Of a stretch of DNA of 64,000 bases, positions 47,972 to 57,015 are shown piece by piece. Position 1 is the first letter of the stretch. Each line of letters opens with the position of its first letter. The notes beneath the pieces are model-generated. The model saw nothing but the letters and a program-made list of their open reading frames with translations. It ran no database searches and was not told where the DNA came from. The translations under genes and the position numbers were made by a program. This stretch comes from Puniceicoccaceae bacterium (GTDB lineage Bacteria; Verrucomicrobiota; Verrucomicrobiia; Opitutales; Coraliomargaritaceae), in NCBI GenBank assembly GCA_002729725.1, contig PBYS01000125.1, positions 1-64,000 of the forward strand, in the 5' to 3' direction.

Positions 47972-48544
47972 CCTCAAAGATCATTCCCTTGAGAGTTATT
48001 CTGCCAATCTCAAAATAGATCCGCATGCATCCGCGTCCATCTGTGGTTAAAGAACATTGTCGCCCGGCACTCAGCGAATCAACCCCTCTTCGCCAAAGGC
48101 GACTCGGGAAGGCAGGACTCTTCTGGTCTGAGCAAAGCCGAAGGCCGTCCTGCATCACCACACAATTCTCCCTCATCCTCTGTGCCCTCCGCGAACTCTG
48201 CGGTTAGTCAACCACTTGTCGCGTTGGAGGATCTGCGCCTGAACGGCATGTGGGATGGTTGCGCGCGCCATTGCTTGAACTTTTCATGCTTGGTGTGCTG
48301 AGTGATGGAACTGAGTCGGGGCAGGCTGACCCCATTGGCTTTTCTAGCAGAGAGGCTTTCAGCGCCTAAGCGCTCGGAGAGTTTGGCTTTTTTGCTTCGG
48401 TCGTGTGCGTCCTAAACTAAGTTTAGCTTGAAAGAATTAAAAAGATTAAAAGTTTAGTTATGGCTTATCGTGCTGATTGTAGGTCGTTTGCGGAATATTT
48501 GTAGTGGCCGTGGCAAGCTAACAGTAATCTTACGCGATACTAGT
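47972..48544. other. 573-bp non-coding region in the accessory island
   Basis: No credible gene. About 48025-48205 contains phrases such as CATCTGTGGTTAAAG and CTCCGCGAACTCTGCGGTTA that resemble dispersed intergenic repeats of many bacteria. A paired GAAGGCAGGACTC/GAAGGCCGTCCTGC lies at about 48109-48154. The rest (48200-48544) is AT-richer, with GTTTAG repeated three times between 48420 and 48550. It separates the DUF6883/DUF4926 pair from the restriction operon and may hold the promoter of the pair. Confidence 0.45.
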
Positions 48545-50269
48545 TTAGCTTGGCGACTTGAGTTGCCAGAGTGCTCCTGGGCCGCGTGGTTTGCCGATAT
48601 TCTCGATGAGGTTTCTTCGATGGGATAAGTCGTAGGTTAGATTGCGGATTTTGTCTCTCTTTTGGTCATGACTCATTGAGTCCGGTAGCTTATCCATAAA
48701 TAAGTCACTGATGGTCTGAGGTGTTACTGGGCCGTGCTCTCGAATTAATTTTTCGAGCAGATCGCGATAATAGTCATTATCAAAGCCTTTCTTGAGGATG
48801 TGGGCGGCCTGTCCGCCGGTGGTCGCTGCGATTTGTCCGGATACGAAGATGCGTGGATAGCGGCCTTCGACTAGACCAAGTTTCTTGAGCCGTGTCGCCT
48901 CTTCCTTTGGCAGGCTGACTCCTTTTTGCACTTTGTCTAATGAGAGGACGTCGCGCAGGCTTAGGTCGTCGCGGCGCATGAGCATCTTGGTATAATTCTC
49001 ATCCAAGACTCTGCCTGAAATGAGGACTTCGACTTTTGGGTAGCCGGTGCCTGCGGAGTCGAGTGTGTAGTCGGGCAAGGGGAGCAGTCGTTGACGCTGT
49101 GTGACGAACATGCGCCGTATGCCACTGCCGACTTGCTCGATCATGCGTAGTCGGATCATGCCGTCGATCAGCCACTGGTTGCGGTAGTGCTCGGGCGGTG
49201 ATTGGTTTTCCAGCATCCATTCGATGCTGGGTGGTATAAACTGTCCGAGGTTTGAGAACACCAAGCGGTCGGGATACTCCACCACGTTGATTTTTCCGCC
49301 GATGGTATAGTCTTGGTGGGCGATGCAGTTGTGCAAGGCCTCACGGATGACCCAGTTATCGTATTGCTGGATCGATACAGGGAAGAGCGTGCCGTCGGGC
49401 ATTTCATCGATCGACAAGTTGCGAATGCGTTGAAACAGCTGATCCGATGTGAGCAGGAAGGGCGGGCCGAAGGGCTGTGAGGATCGTGTGACGCCGTCGG
49501 CCTCTCGGAGTATCCAGCTTAGTTTGACGTCGGCGGGGCTGAGAAAATGCGCGGATTCATCTTTGCCGAGCAGCAATAAGGCCGAACGGGTGATCTTGCC
49601 AGCCTTGGTGATCCGTGCCTTGTTCAAGAGTGTGACCGTATCCCATGCCGCGATCTCTGACTTGAGTGCCGCTTGTCGCTCTGCGTCGGGTTCGTGCTTA
49701 AGCAGAAAGTCGCTAAACCGCACGCGTGCTTGAGCGACCGCGGCTGGATCTAAATCCTCCAGTGTGGCATCGGGCACGATTTCGCCGGTCCAGTCGTTTT
49801 TGATGCCGAGGTGCTCCCAAATGCGTGATTCCTTATCGGGATGCTCGCTGAGCCGCGTCTTATGGCTATCAATGCGAATGTAGCGTATCCCGTCAAACGC
49901 GATGGGGGCGGATCGAGGCGGGCGAATTTCCAGCAAGATGACGGTGCCTTCCGCCCGCTCCAAGCGATGAAACTCGAAGTCGGCACGCGGAGTGGTCTTT
50001 TGTTGCAGCCACATGATCAGCGCCTGATTGCCGACCTTTTGTTTAAACGGATCGAAGTGAGTGCCTTGAATGGTGTGGTTGGCATCGTCGACGCCCCAGA
50101 CGAGCCAGGCATGTTCGTGCCCGACGAGGCAGGCACTGTTGGCTAAGCTGGAAATATAAGCCCCGATCTCTTTCGCCTCCTTGAGGTTGCTTTTAAATTC
50201 AACGGTCATCGTCTCATTGGTTATGGCAATGAGCGTTTCGAGCTGCTGGTTGAGAGTCGCGGAATCCAT
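48545..50269 (-). CDS. AlbA_2 (Schlafen-like) and GHKL ATP-binding protein, last gene of the restriction operon
   Basis: A 574-residue protein. The N-terminal AlbA_2 domain (about 15-145) starts MTVEFKSNLKEAKEIGAYISSLANS and includes LVWGVDDANHTI. A GHKL-type ATPase region follows with an N-box in VIREALHNCIAHQDY (about 310-325) and a glycine motif EQVGSGIRRMF (about 380). The C-terminal third (about 440-574) is winged-helix-like. Such proteins are common in defence loci and sometimes called divergent ATP-binding regulators; biochemical roles are mostly unknown. It starts 17 bp after hsdS, so it belongs to the hsd transcript. Confidence 0.8.
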   Translation of the reverse strand: MDSATLNQQLETLIAITNETMTVEFKSNLKEAKEIGAYISSLANSACLVGHEHAWLVWGVDDANHTIQGTHFDPFKQKVGNQALIMWLQQKTTPRADFEFHRLERAEGTVILLEIRPPRSAPIAFDGIRYIRIDSHKTRLSEHPDKESRIWEHLGIKNDWTGEIVPDATLEDLDPAAVAQARVRFSDFLLKHEPDAERQAALKSEIAAWDTVTLLNKARITKAGKITRSALLLLGKDESAHFLSPADVKLSWILREADGVTRSSQPFGPPFLLTSDQLFQRIRNLSIDEMPDGTLFPVSIQQYDNWVIREALHNCIAHQDYTIGGKINVVEYPDRLVFSNLGQFIPPSIEWMLENQSPPEHYRNQWLIDGMIRLRMIEQVGSGIRRMFVTQRQRLLPLPDYTLDSAGTGYPKVEVLISGRVLDENYTKMLMRRDDLSLRDVLSLDKVQKGVSLPKEEATRLKKLGLVEGRYPRIFVSGQIAATTGGQAAHILKKGFDNDYYRDLLEKLIREHGPVTPQTISDLFMDKLPDSMSHDQKRDKIRNLTYDLSHRRNLIENIGKPRGPGALWQLKSPS

Positions 50270-50286
50270 TACTTGATACAGACGTA

Positions 50287-51534
50287 TTATTGATCGGATG
50301 GCAACTGCCCGCGGAAGGCGGCGTCGAGCAGGGAGGCTTTTAAGGCCCCGAGCTTTTCGAGCTGGGCGCTGGTGGCGGCGGTCAGGGCTTGGGTGCGCTC
50401 CGAAATCGCGTCGAGCTGGGCGACGATCTTGCTTTGTTCGGCTAGGGGCGGGATATTGAGCTCTATATCCTTCAATTTTTTGTAATAGATAGCAGAGACA
50501 TTAGTTGTGTTTGATTTGATGGCCTCAAGTTGATTACTCACGTGTGAAGTTTTGAATTGGTAGGCGATGTATTCAGGTGAGATGTCTTCTCTGAACCTTA
50601 CCCTCATTATATTGTTGTTAAACAGCACTGGTGCAGAGGTTGCATTTGTTTTAAATAAGCATGACTTACCTACCAGTTCAGCACTGTTGCGTGTGTTAAA
50701 CAAAAAATCCCGATCACGTAAGCTATATCTTTCTACTTCTAATTCGGAGGCGTCGCATTTAGTCGCATTCTTTAAATCCAAATGACCGTCTCGAGTAATA
50801 TTATTCATTTTCAAATATGTGAACGAGAGCGTCTCCGACTGTTGTTTTAAATTTCTTACAAGTCCTATCGTGTTATCGATTTTGGCATCATCGAATGTCG
50901 TTTTGACACCGCTTACATTCATTCTTGCATCCAGCGCGCTGGCGAAGAGGGCTTTGGTTTGGGCTTGGGTGTGTTGGAGTTGGGCGATGGCTTGGTCGAT
51001 GCGGCTGAACAGCGCATCCAATTTCGCGACGATCCGTTCCTGCTCCGCCAGCGGCGGGACGGGGATTTTGAATAATTTTACGTTTCTGGATGATAAGTTT
51101 GGCTGCGCAGATCCATTGTCGTATTGTTTTATTTGTGATTCACACAGATGGCTGCGGAAGTAAGAACTTAGAAACTCTGGAATTAGGGTATCATTTGATC
51201 GTATGATTACTAATGATGATGCTATTCCTCCTTCTTTTAGTGAAGTATTGTGAGCAAACTTGCCTAAAGATCCTCGCAAGCAAAAAAGGAAGTCTCCCAT
51301 TTTGATTTTTCCGCTACCGAGGGCTGAAAATTTTTCTTCCTGGATGAAATTCAAAGAGGTCGAATCGATGATTCCATCTGCAATATTTGCTGCAGTAATG
51401 AAAGGTATTCCCTCTGAGACATAATGTTTCCTAGATGGATAGTTTTTTCCACGATCACCATTTTCTAAGGAGGTCAAATTTCCTAGTTCTTTCCACTCCC
51501 ACCCCTCCGGCAGTTCGTATAATTCCTGTGCCAT
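50287..51534 (-). CDS. hsdS: Type I restriction-modification specificity subunit
   Basis: A 415-residue DNA-recognition subunit. Two target-recognition domains (about residues 1-170 and 215-360), each with ends of the form IPVPPLAEQERIVAKLDA and LNIPPLAEQSKIVAQLDA, are followed by conserved coiled-coil spacers that set the distance between half-sites. The ATG at 51534 is 2 bp after the hsdM stop and gives the typical YELPEGWEWKELG N terminus. The recognition sequence cannot be read from the protein. HsdS genes recombine easily, but only one copy is seen here. Confidence 0.92.
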   Translation of the reverse strand: MAQELYELPEGWEWKELGNLTSLENGDRGKNYPSRKHYVSEGIPFITAANIADGIIDSTSLNFIQEEKFSALGSGKIKMGDFLFCLRGSLGKFAHNTSLKEGGIASSLVIIRSNDTLIPEFLSSYFRSHLCESQIKQYDNGSAQPNLSSRNVKLFKIPVPPLAEQERIVAKLDALFSRIDQAIAQLQHTQAQTKALFASALDARMNVSGVKTTFDDAKIDNTIGLVRNLKQQSETLSFTYLKMNNITRDGHLDLKNATKCDASELEVERYSLRDRDFLFNTRNSAELVGKSCLFKTNATSAPVLFNNNIMRVRFREDISPEYIAYQFKTSHVSNQLEAIKSNTTNVSAIYYKKLKDIELNIPPLAEQSKIVAQLDAISERTQALTAATSAQLEKLGALKASLLDAAFRGQLPSDQ

Positions 51535-51536
51535 GT

Positions 51537-53006
51537 TTATGCGGGGGTGATGAGGGTTTCGAGTTCCGCGATGAGGTCGGCGGTGGCGGCGTGCGTCTTT
51601 TGAATGTCGGTTAAAATGTCGCTGGGGGTCTGGTGCTCGATGTCGACTTGTTTGGCGGGATTCTTCGCGGAGAGGTCGTAGTCTTTTTTCAGCTCGGCGG
51701 CGGGCACGGTCCACGAGTGATCGGTGGTGGCGCGGGTTTGGTAGAGTTCGACAAACTCTTTGAGGTGGGCGTCGGTGATCGGTTTGTTTTTGGTTAGCTT
51801 TTGCGCGGGCTCGCACTCGTAGAACCAAACGTCTTGGGTGCCGCCCTTGCGCTCAAAGAAAATGACGTTGGTCTTCACCCCCGAGTAAGGCAGGAAGACG
51901 CCGGCGGGCAGGCTGAGGATGGTGTGCAGGTTGAAATCTTCCAGTAGTTGCTGTTTCACGCTGGCGAAGGCGGCGTTGGTCTGAAAAAGGACGCCCTCGG
52001 GCACGACGATGGCCGCTTGGCCGCCGGACTTGAGGGTCTTCATGAAGTGCTGCAGGAAGAGCAATTCGGTGGCGTTGCTCTGGATCGGGAAGTTCTGCTG
52101 GATCTGTGGGTTCTCTCTGCCGCCGAAGGGCGGGTTGGCGAGAATCACGTCGTAGCGGTTCTGCTCCTGAATATCGCGGATGTTTTGCGTCAGGGTATTG
52201 GCGCGAAAGAGATTGGGGCTTTCGATGCCGTGCAGGATCATATTCATCATGCCCATCACGTAAGCCAGCGAGGTCTTTTCGAAGCCGAAGAAGCTGTCTT
52301 TCACCACGAAGTCCCATTGCTTAGCGGTGAGCTGTTGGCGCGTCTTTTTGATGTGTTCAAAGGCATCGATCAAGAAGCCGCAGGAGCCTGCGGCGGCGTC
52401 GTAGATGGTTTGTCCCGCTTTGGGATCGATCACTTCGACGATGGCCCGAATCACGGCGCGCGGGGTGTAGAACTCGCCCGCGTAGCCACCAGCGTCGCCC
52501 ATGTTTTGCAGTAGGCCTTCATACACTTGCGAGAGCTCGAAGAGTTCGGTGTCGGACTGGAAATTGAGTGAGTCGACGATATCGAGCACTTCGCGCAAGG
52601 TGTGGCCCGAGGCGATCTTGTTGTCGAGGTGGGTGAAGGCCGCGCCGATCTTGTAAGCCATCGAGCGGGTGTCCTGCGTGTTGTTATTGAACTTGCGCAG
52701 GTAGGGGAAGAGCTCGTCGTTGACGTAGGTGGTCAGGTCGTCGCCCGACTTGGCTTTTAGGTGATCAATCTGCTGGCTGGCATCCTTGGGGCAGGCCCAG
52801 GCGCTCCAGCGGTGGGCATCGTCGAGTGTCGGCGTGTAGTCCGCGCCGGAGAGGATGGCTTCGTTGGCCTTTTCGTTTTCGTAGTCGTCGAGGAATTTGA
52901 GAAAGAGAATCCACGAGGTCTGCTCGGTGTAGTGCATGGCACCGGAGATGCCATCGTCACGCCGGAGGATGTCGGTGATACGGTTGATTTTTTGTTGTAA
53001 GGACAT
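51537..53006 (-). CDS. hsdM: Type I restriction-modification methyltransferase subunit
   Basis: A 489-residue N6-adenine methyltransferase. An N-terminal HsdM domain (about 1-140; QQKINRITDILRRDDGISG) precedes the catalytic part. The SAM-binding motif I is YDAAAGSCGFLIDAF and the catalytic motif IV is NPPFGG (near residue 297). With HsdS it methylates host DNA; with HsdR the complex cuts unmethylated DNA. An AlbA_2 gene lies between hsdR and hsdM, an unusual but recurrent arrangement in bacteria. The 55-bp spacer upstream contains a heptamer array. Confidence 0.95.
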   Translation of the reverse strand: MSLQQKINRITDILRRDDGISGAMHYTEQTSWILFLKFLDDYENEKANEAILSGADYTPTLDDAHRWSAWACPKDASQQIDHLKAKSGDDLTTYVNDELFPYLRKFNNNTQDTRSMAYKIGAAFTHLDNKIASGHTLREVLDIVDSLNFQSDTELFELSQVYEGLLQNMGDAGGYAGEFYTPRAVIRAIVEVIDPKAGQTIYDAAAGSCGFLIDAFEHIKKTRQQLTAKQWDFVVKDSFFGFEKTSLAYVMGMMNMILHGIESPNLFRANTLTQNIRDIQEQNRYDVILANPPFGGRENPQIQQNFPIQSNATELLFLQHFMKTLKSGGQAAIVVPEGVLFQTNAAFASVKQQLLEDFNLHTILSLPAGVFLPYSGVKTNVIFFERKGGTQDVWFYECEPAQKLTKNKPITDAHLKEFVELYQTRATTDHSWTVPAAELKKDYDLSAKNPAKQVDIEHQTPSDILTDIQKTHAATADLIAELETLITPA

Positions 53007-53014
53007 TTTTTTGA

Positions 53015-53035
53015 AAGTGGGAAGTGGAAAGTGGG
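53015..53035. repeat. Heptamer array before hsdM
   Basis: Three 7-base units AAGTGGG, AAGTGGA, AAGTGGG (plus-strand sense) lie 9 bases before the hsdM start, inside the spacer after the AlbA_2 gene. On the transcribed strand they read as C/T-rich CCCACTT repeats, followed by a run of A just ahead of the ATG. Confidence 0.65.
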
Positions 53036-53061
53036 GAAGCCTGAGTTCGAGGGGACGCTAC

Positions 53062-54180
53062 TTACTGACTTTTTCTAAGGGCTGCGATACCGCGTCGGGT
53101 TAGGCGATATTTCTGTTTAGGGCTTTTGGGTTTTTCGGGAATCGTGAGTTCAATTAACCGTAGTTCTAAAGCTGTTTTGAGCTGGTTTTTTCGGAGGTTT
53201 TCTCTGTCTGATTTGCCGAGTGCTTTGAGGATCTCTGCCATGGAGAGAGGGGCTGACAATACGGACAAAAGTTCGTTAACTTGCGGGGTAACTTGCGGGG
53301 TAGCTTGCGGGGTAGCTTGGGGGGTAGCTTGGGGAGTTGAACCATTTCCCGACGTTTTCCCCGACGTTTTTTCCGCGCTGGGGAAGCACATGCGAGTGAA
53401 GTTTTCGGTGAAGCGGAAGGCTTGCTTGGTGTAGGCTTGCAGGATGCGGGGAATGCCGGAGCCGAGGTATTCGACCATTTCGAGGTCGCGGAAAATGCGC
53501 ATGAGCTCTTTGTTGCGCGGCATGGAGTAGCCTTCGAAGAACTCCTCGCTTTCGATCAGGTCTACGCGGTCGGTGCCAGCATAGCGGGCGACTTTGATCG
53601 AGGTGTTGTTGTGGTCGGCGAGCAGATACGCGGCGTAGTTGTAGTCGCCGTCTTCGGTGGTTAATTCTAAGTTGCTTGCGAATTTATCACCGAGCGGGCG
53701 TTCGATGGCTTCGTAGTAGATTTTAAGTAGGGCAAAGCTGAGGTCTTGGCGTGGGGCGCGGATACGCCCGATCGAGTTGCGAGTGCGTGTCGCAAAGCGT
53801 TGCTCGATCATTCGCTCGGGCATGGGCTCGGCGGCGCTGCCGATTCGAATGAAACAGCCGCGAGGGCTCATGCCTTGTTTGCGCAAATAGTAGGGTTTTT
53901 CGGAGCCGCTGGCAACGATGAGGCGAATCCAGGTGCCTGCGGGGCTTTCTTCCAAAAGGACATCAAAGAGGCCGAGGCAGGACGGCTGGATGTTTTGTTT
54001 GAGACGGTCCTTGATCTTGAGCTGATCGCCATCCGGATCGGCGAGCCCGACCACTTGTCCAGCATCGTCGATGCCCAGATGGATTTGGCCGCCGTCGCGA
54101 TGGTTCAAAAAAGCGATGACTTCTTTTTCTAAGGAGTCTGATAGCTCGCGCTTATATTCTAGATGTTGGCTTTCAGGCAT
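53062..54180 (-). CDS. AlbA_2 (Schlafen-like) protein with apparent loss of the ATPase core
   Basis: A 372-residue protein. The AlbA_2 domain (about 5-130) starts SQHLEYKRELSDSLEKEVIAF and includes GGQIHLGIDDAGQVVGL. Full-length relatives then have a GHKL ATP-binding domain with an REAVINA-type N-box. Here the chain passes directly from TDRVDLIE to SEEFFEGYSMPRNKELMRI near residue 210, so about 70-80 residues, including the N-box, seem deleted in frame. The glycine motif EYLGSGIPRIL survives. A TPQA/TPQV repeat linker (about 281-301) leads to a winged-helix C terminus. It lies between hsdR and hsdM and may now serve only as a DNA- or RNA-binding regulator. Confidence 0.75.
   Translation of the reverse strand: MPESQHLEYKRELSDSLEKEVIAFLNHRDGGQIHLGIDDAGQVVGLADPDGDQLKIKDRLKQNIQPSCLGLFDVLLEESPAGTWIRLIVASGSEKPYYLRKQGMSPRGCFIRIGSAAEPMPERMIEQRFATRTRNSIGRIRAPRQDLSFALLKIYYEAIERPLGDKFASNLELTTEDGDYNYAAYLLADHNNTSIKVARYAGTDRVDLIESEEFFEGYSMPRNKELMRIFRDLEMVEYLGSGIPRILQAYTKQAFRFTENFTRMCFPSAEKTSGKTSGNGSTPQATPQATPQATPQVTPQVNELLSVLSAPLSMAEILKALGKSDRENLRKNQLKTALELRLIELTIPEKPKSPKQKYRLTRRGIAALRKSQ
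53277..53340 (-). repeat. 12-bp tandem repeat encoding TPQA/TPQV
   Basis: Five 12-bp units within the AlbA_2 gene encode TPQA (three times) and TPQV (twice). The unit length keeps the reading frame, so copy-number change would only lengthen or shorten the linker between the ATPase remnant and the winged helix. Similar variable linkers are common in this protein family. Confidence 0.8.
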
Positions 54181-54210
54181 GTGCTCAGTCGATGGGAGCC
54201 GTCGCTCGAA

Positions 54211-56520
54211 TTAGACGCAATGGTAGAGTTCGTGTTGCAGTTCGATAAAGGCTTGGAGTAGATCTTTGGCGCTGCCGCCGAAGGATTGGCTCAGTTGAGT
54301 GATGGTGCCTTGGCCTGCGAGTTGCACCAAGTTGGCGAGGCTCTTGCGAGAGAGTTCGACGGTGCCGGTGCGTTCGTATCTTTCGAGGACAAATTCAAGG
54401 AAGGCTTGAGCTGCGACTTGGTCGTAGCGTTCAAACACTGTGGAGGTGTCGCGTGTTTTGGCTGCTCGTTCGGCGCGGGTGTGCATTGGCGTTTCGTGGG
54501 TAAGGAAGGCGAGCAGATCAAAGGTGTCGCAGGCTTCCGCGTGAAACATGGTGCGCAGGGTGTTGAGCTGTGTGCTGTCGAAGCCTGCTTCACCGAGTTG
54601 CAGCAGGAGCACTTCGCGTTCGTCGGGGTTGGCCCAGCGCTCGCGTAGTTCGTCCAGACTGGTGAACAGATCGGGTAGCTTGAGCATGAGTCGCTCGAGA
54701 AACTGCTGCGCTGACATGGGACGGCCATTCTCGTCGATATAGCGAATGTCTACGTCGATGACTTTGAGCGTGCGCGTCGGGCTGAGTTGCACGGTCAGAG
54801 TCTCTTCGTGGGGTGGCGGCGGCGTGCCTCCGCCATCTCCGCCGCCACTTTCATCACCACCGCCTGGGGGAGGGTCTTTGACACCGCCTGGTTCGGGCTC
54901 ATCAATCGGGCCATCCCATTCGGGATCGTAGAAGAGATTGGATGCTCCGCGGAAATCGATAATGGTGAAGTGGTCTTTGCCTTCAAAGATACGGGTGCCA
55001 CGACCGACGATTTGTTTGAACTCGACCATCGAGCCGATGTTGCGATCCAGCACGATGTTCCGCACGTTGCGGGCGTCGACGCCAGTGGTCAGCATCTGCG
55101 AGGAGGTCAGGATGGTGGGGATGTCCTTGTCGTTGTCTTGAAAGCGTTCCAGCAAGTCGCGGCCGATTCTGCCTTCGTCGCTGGTCACGCGGACGCAGTA
55201 AAGCGGGTCGCTGATGGTTTTGTGCTTATTGATCATATCCCGCATGTTGAGGGCGTGATTCTGGTTTACACAGAAGATGATCGTCTTTTCGAGCGGGTTG
55301 ATATTTTCGAGAATGGCTTTAGCCACCAACTCGGTGCGTTCTTCGGCAATGATGGTTTTGTCGTAATCGCTGGACTCGTAGAGGTCTTTCTTGGCCTCGC
55401 CTTTTAGAATGAGATCACCGTCGGTGAGGACTAGTTCGTCGAGGTTGGTCCGCACACGCTTGACCTGATAGGGAGTGAGGAAGCCGTCATTGATGCCATC
55501 TTTCAGTGAGTATTCATAGACGGGTTCGCCGAAATAGTCGTAGGTGTCGACATTGTCAGTGCGCTTTGGAGTGGCGGTCAGTCCGAGGTGCACTGCGGGG
55601 CTAAAGTGGTCGAGAATGGCCCGCCATGAGCCGTCTTGGTTCGCTCCACCACGGTGGCACTCGTCGATGATGACGAGATCGAAGAACTCGGGTGGATAGG
55701 CTTTATAATAGCCTTCGATATTTTCACGCTCGGCAATCGCCTGATAGATGGCGAAGAAGATGTGTGCATTGGTCGGCACCTTGCCATTGCGGCGCCGGAC
55801 TTCATCACCGTCGATTTTGATCAGGTCGCTGTCGTAGGGGTTGAAGGTGTTGATTGCCTGGTCGGCCAGCACATTGCGGTCGGCTAGAAATAGAATGCGC
55901 GGACGGCGGGTGCCGACTTCGCTGCGGTTCCAGCGAGCTTGGAAGAGTTTATGGACGATCTGGAAGGCGATGAAGGTCTTGCCCGTGCCCGTTGCGAGGG
56001 TGAGCAGAATGTTGTTTGTGCCTTGTCCAATCGCGTCGGTGGCCGCATGCACGGCAAGTTCTTGGTAGTAATAGGGGGTCTTGCCGCTCTCTAGCTGGAA
56101 GGGAGTGTTGCGCAGCAGGCGTGAAATGTCGGTCGCCTTGTCTTCGTAGCGCAGTAGCAGCTCGTCGGGCGTGGGGTAGCGGTCGATGAATTCGCCATTG
56201 CTGGTCAGTAGGTCAAGTTCATAGGTTTGGAGTCCATTGGAGGAGTAGACGAAGCGGATATTTAGCTTTTGCGCGTAGTGGATCGCTTGTTGTAGGCCTT
56301 TGGTCGGGTGCTCTGATTCCTTCTTAGCTTCGACGATAGCGAGGTGCTGATTGTTCTTATATAAGAGGTAGTCGACAAAACAGCGACTGCCGCGCACGCC
56401 ACCTGCTAACTTGCGCCCTGCCGTAAAGTAATACTCTCGTGTGATCGTATGTGGATCCCATTGCGCCTCCTTGAGTGCCGGATCGATGTAGTTTGCGCGT
56501 GTATCGGCTTCAGATGGCAT
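54211..56520 (-). CDS. hsdR: Type I restriction endonuclease subunit R
   Basis: A 769-residue motor and nuclease subunit, the first gene of the operon. The PD-(D/E)xK nuclease is near the N terminus: D50 in CFVDYLLYKN and E64-A-K66 in LAIVEAKKE. The helicase part has Walker A LATGTGKTFIAF (about 177-185), DECH in VIIDECHRGG (about 288), TATPKR, and QIVGRGTR (motif VI). A Gly/Pro-rich linker (about 540-575) leads into a helical C-terminal domain that docks on the methyltransferase. At 769 residues it is shorter than EcoKI HsdR but normal for this subgroup. All domains look intact. Confidence 0.93.
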   Translation of the reverse strand: MPSEADTRANYIDPALKEAQWDPHTITREYYFTAGRKLAGGVRGSRCFVDYLLYKNNQHLAIVEAKKESEHPTKGLQQAIHYAQKLNIRFVYSSNGLQTYELDLLTSNGEFIDRYPTPDELLLRYEDKATDISRLLRNTPFQLESGKTPYYYQELAVHAATDAIGQGTNNILLTLATGTGKTFIAFQIVHKLFQARWNRSEVGTRRPRILFLADRNVLADQAINTFNPYDSDLIKIDGDEVRRRNGKVPTNAHIFFAIYQAIAERENIEGYYKAYPPEFFDLVIIDECHRGGANQDGSWRAILDHFSPAVHLGLTATPKRTDNVDTYDYFGEPVYEYSLKDGINDGFLTPYQVKRVRTNLDELVLTDGDLILKGEAKKDLYESSDYDKTIIAEERTELVAKAILENINPLEKTIIFCVNQNHALNMRDMINKHKTISDPLYCVRVTSDEGRIGRDLLERFQDNDKDIPTILTSSQMLTTGVDARNVRNIVLDRNIGSMVEFKQIVGRGTRIFEGKDHFTIIDFRGASNLFYDPEWDGPIDEPEPGGVKDPPPGGGDESGGGDGGGTPPPPHEETLTVQLSPTRTLKVIDVDIRYIDENGRPMSAQQFLERLMLKLPDLFTSLDELRERWANPDEREVLLLQLGEAGFDSTQLNTLRTMFHAEACDTFDLLAFLTHETPMHTRAERAAKTRDTSTVFERYDQVAAQAFLEFVLERYERTGTVELSRKSLANLVQLAGQGTITQLSQSFGGSAKDLLQAFIELQHELYHCV

Positions 56521-56847
56521 GTTTGTTGGGGCTGTAGGTTATGAGTCGATGGTTTTTATTAGAGCTGTCGATAGATGTCAGGATGCATGTCAGAAAAGCC
56601 GGGCGAGGAGTTTGGTTTGAACGCATAAAACCGTAAGGGTGGAAAAATGAAGGTGACGAGCAAGCGCAATCGAGAGGGACGAGGGCGAAACGCTTCAGTG
56701 CAATATAGTTTTTAGCATAATTGGTCGGACATTTATGGGGGTATGTTGGTGTTATTTTCGTCATCTTTAGATTCAGGTCGCCTATGATGTGACGCACGAT
56801 CTGACCACCTCTGGCCTACACTGGACTTGCTGCGGGTTTGCGGGCAC
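56521..56847. other. Upstream region of the hsd operon; no gene seen
   Basis: About 330 bases between hsdR and the tRNA terminator. Short open frames here translate to low-quality sequence. The promoter of the five-gene hsd operon must lie in it, but no strong -35/-10 pair was identified. It is also where the right end of an integrated element would fall if tRNA-Pro was the attachment site. No integrase gene or direct copy of the tRNA 3' end was seen. Confidence 0.45.
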
Positions 56848-56880
56848 AAAAAAGCCATCAAACGATTAGATTTGATGGCT
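56848..56880 (-). terminator. Terminator of tRNA-Pro
   Basis: AGCCATCAAA (56853-56862) pairs perfectly with TTTGATGGCT (56871-56880) around an 8-base loop. On the minus strand it is followed by six T. It lies 4 bases downstream of the tRNA 3' end. Confidence 0.9.
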
Positions 56881-56884
56881 AAAA

Positions 56885-56964
<80 letters not shown>

Positions 56965-57015
56965 TATGAAAGATTGCGAACGATGCCCTTACTGAGTCCG
57001 GCGTCAAGTCTTTAT

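Noticed and set aside
53277..53340. CRISPR-like array
   Set aside because: The 12-bp units have no spacers and lie within a coding sequence as TPQA/TPQV repeats. No CRISPR array or cas gene is in the window.
54787..55407. 206-codon + strand frame inside hsdR
   Set aside because: Antisense shadow of the helicase domain; no independent features.
56510..56797. 95-codon minus-strand frame upstream of hsdR
   Set aside because: Low-complexity translation with no motif; the region is better explained as promoter DNA.
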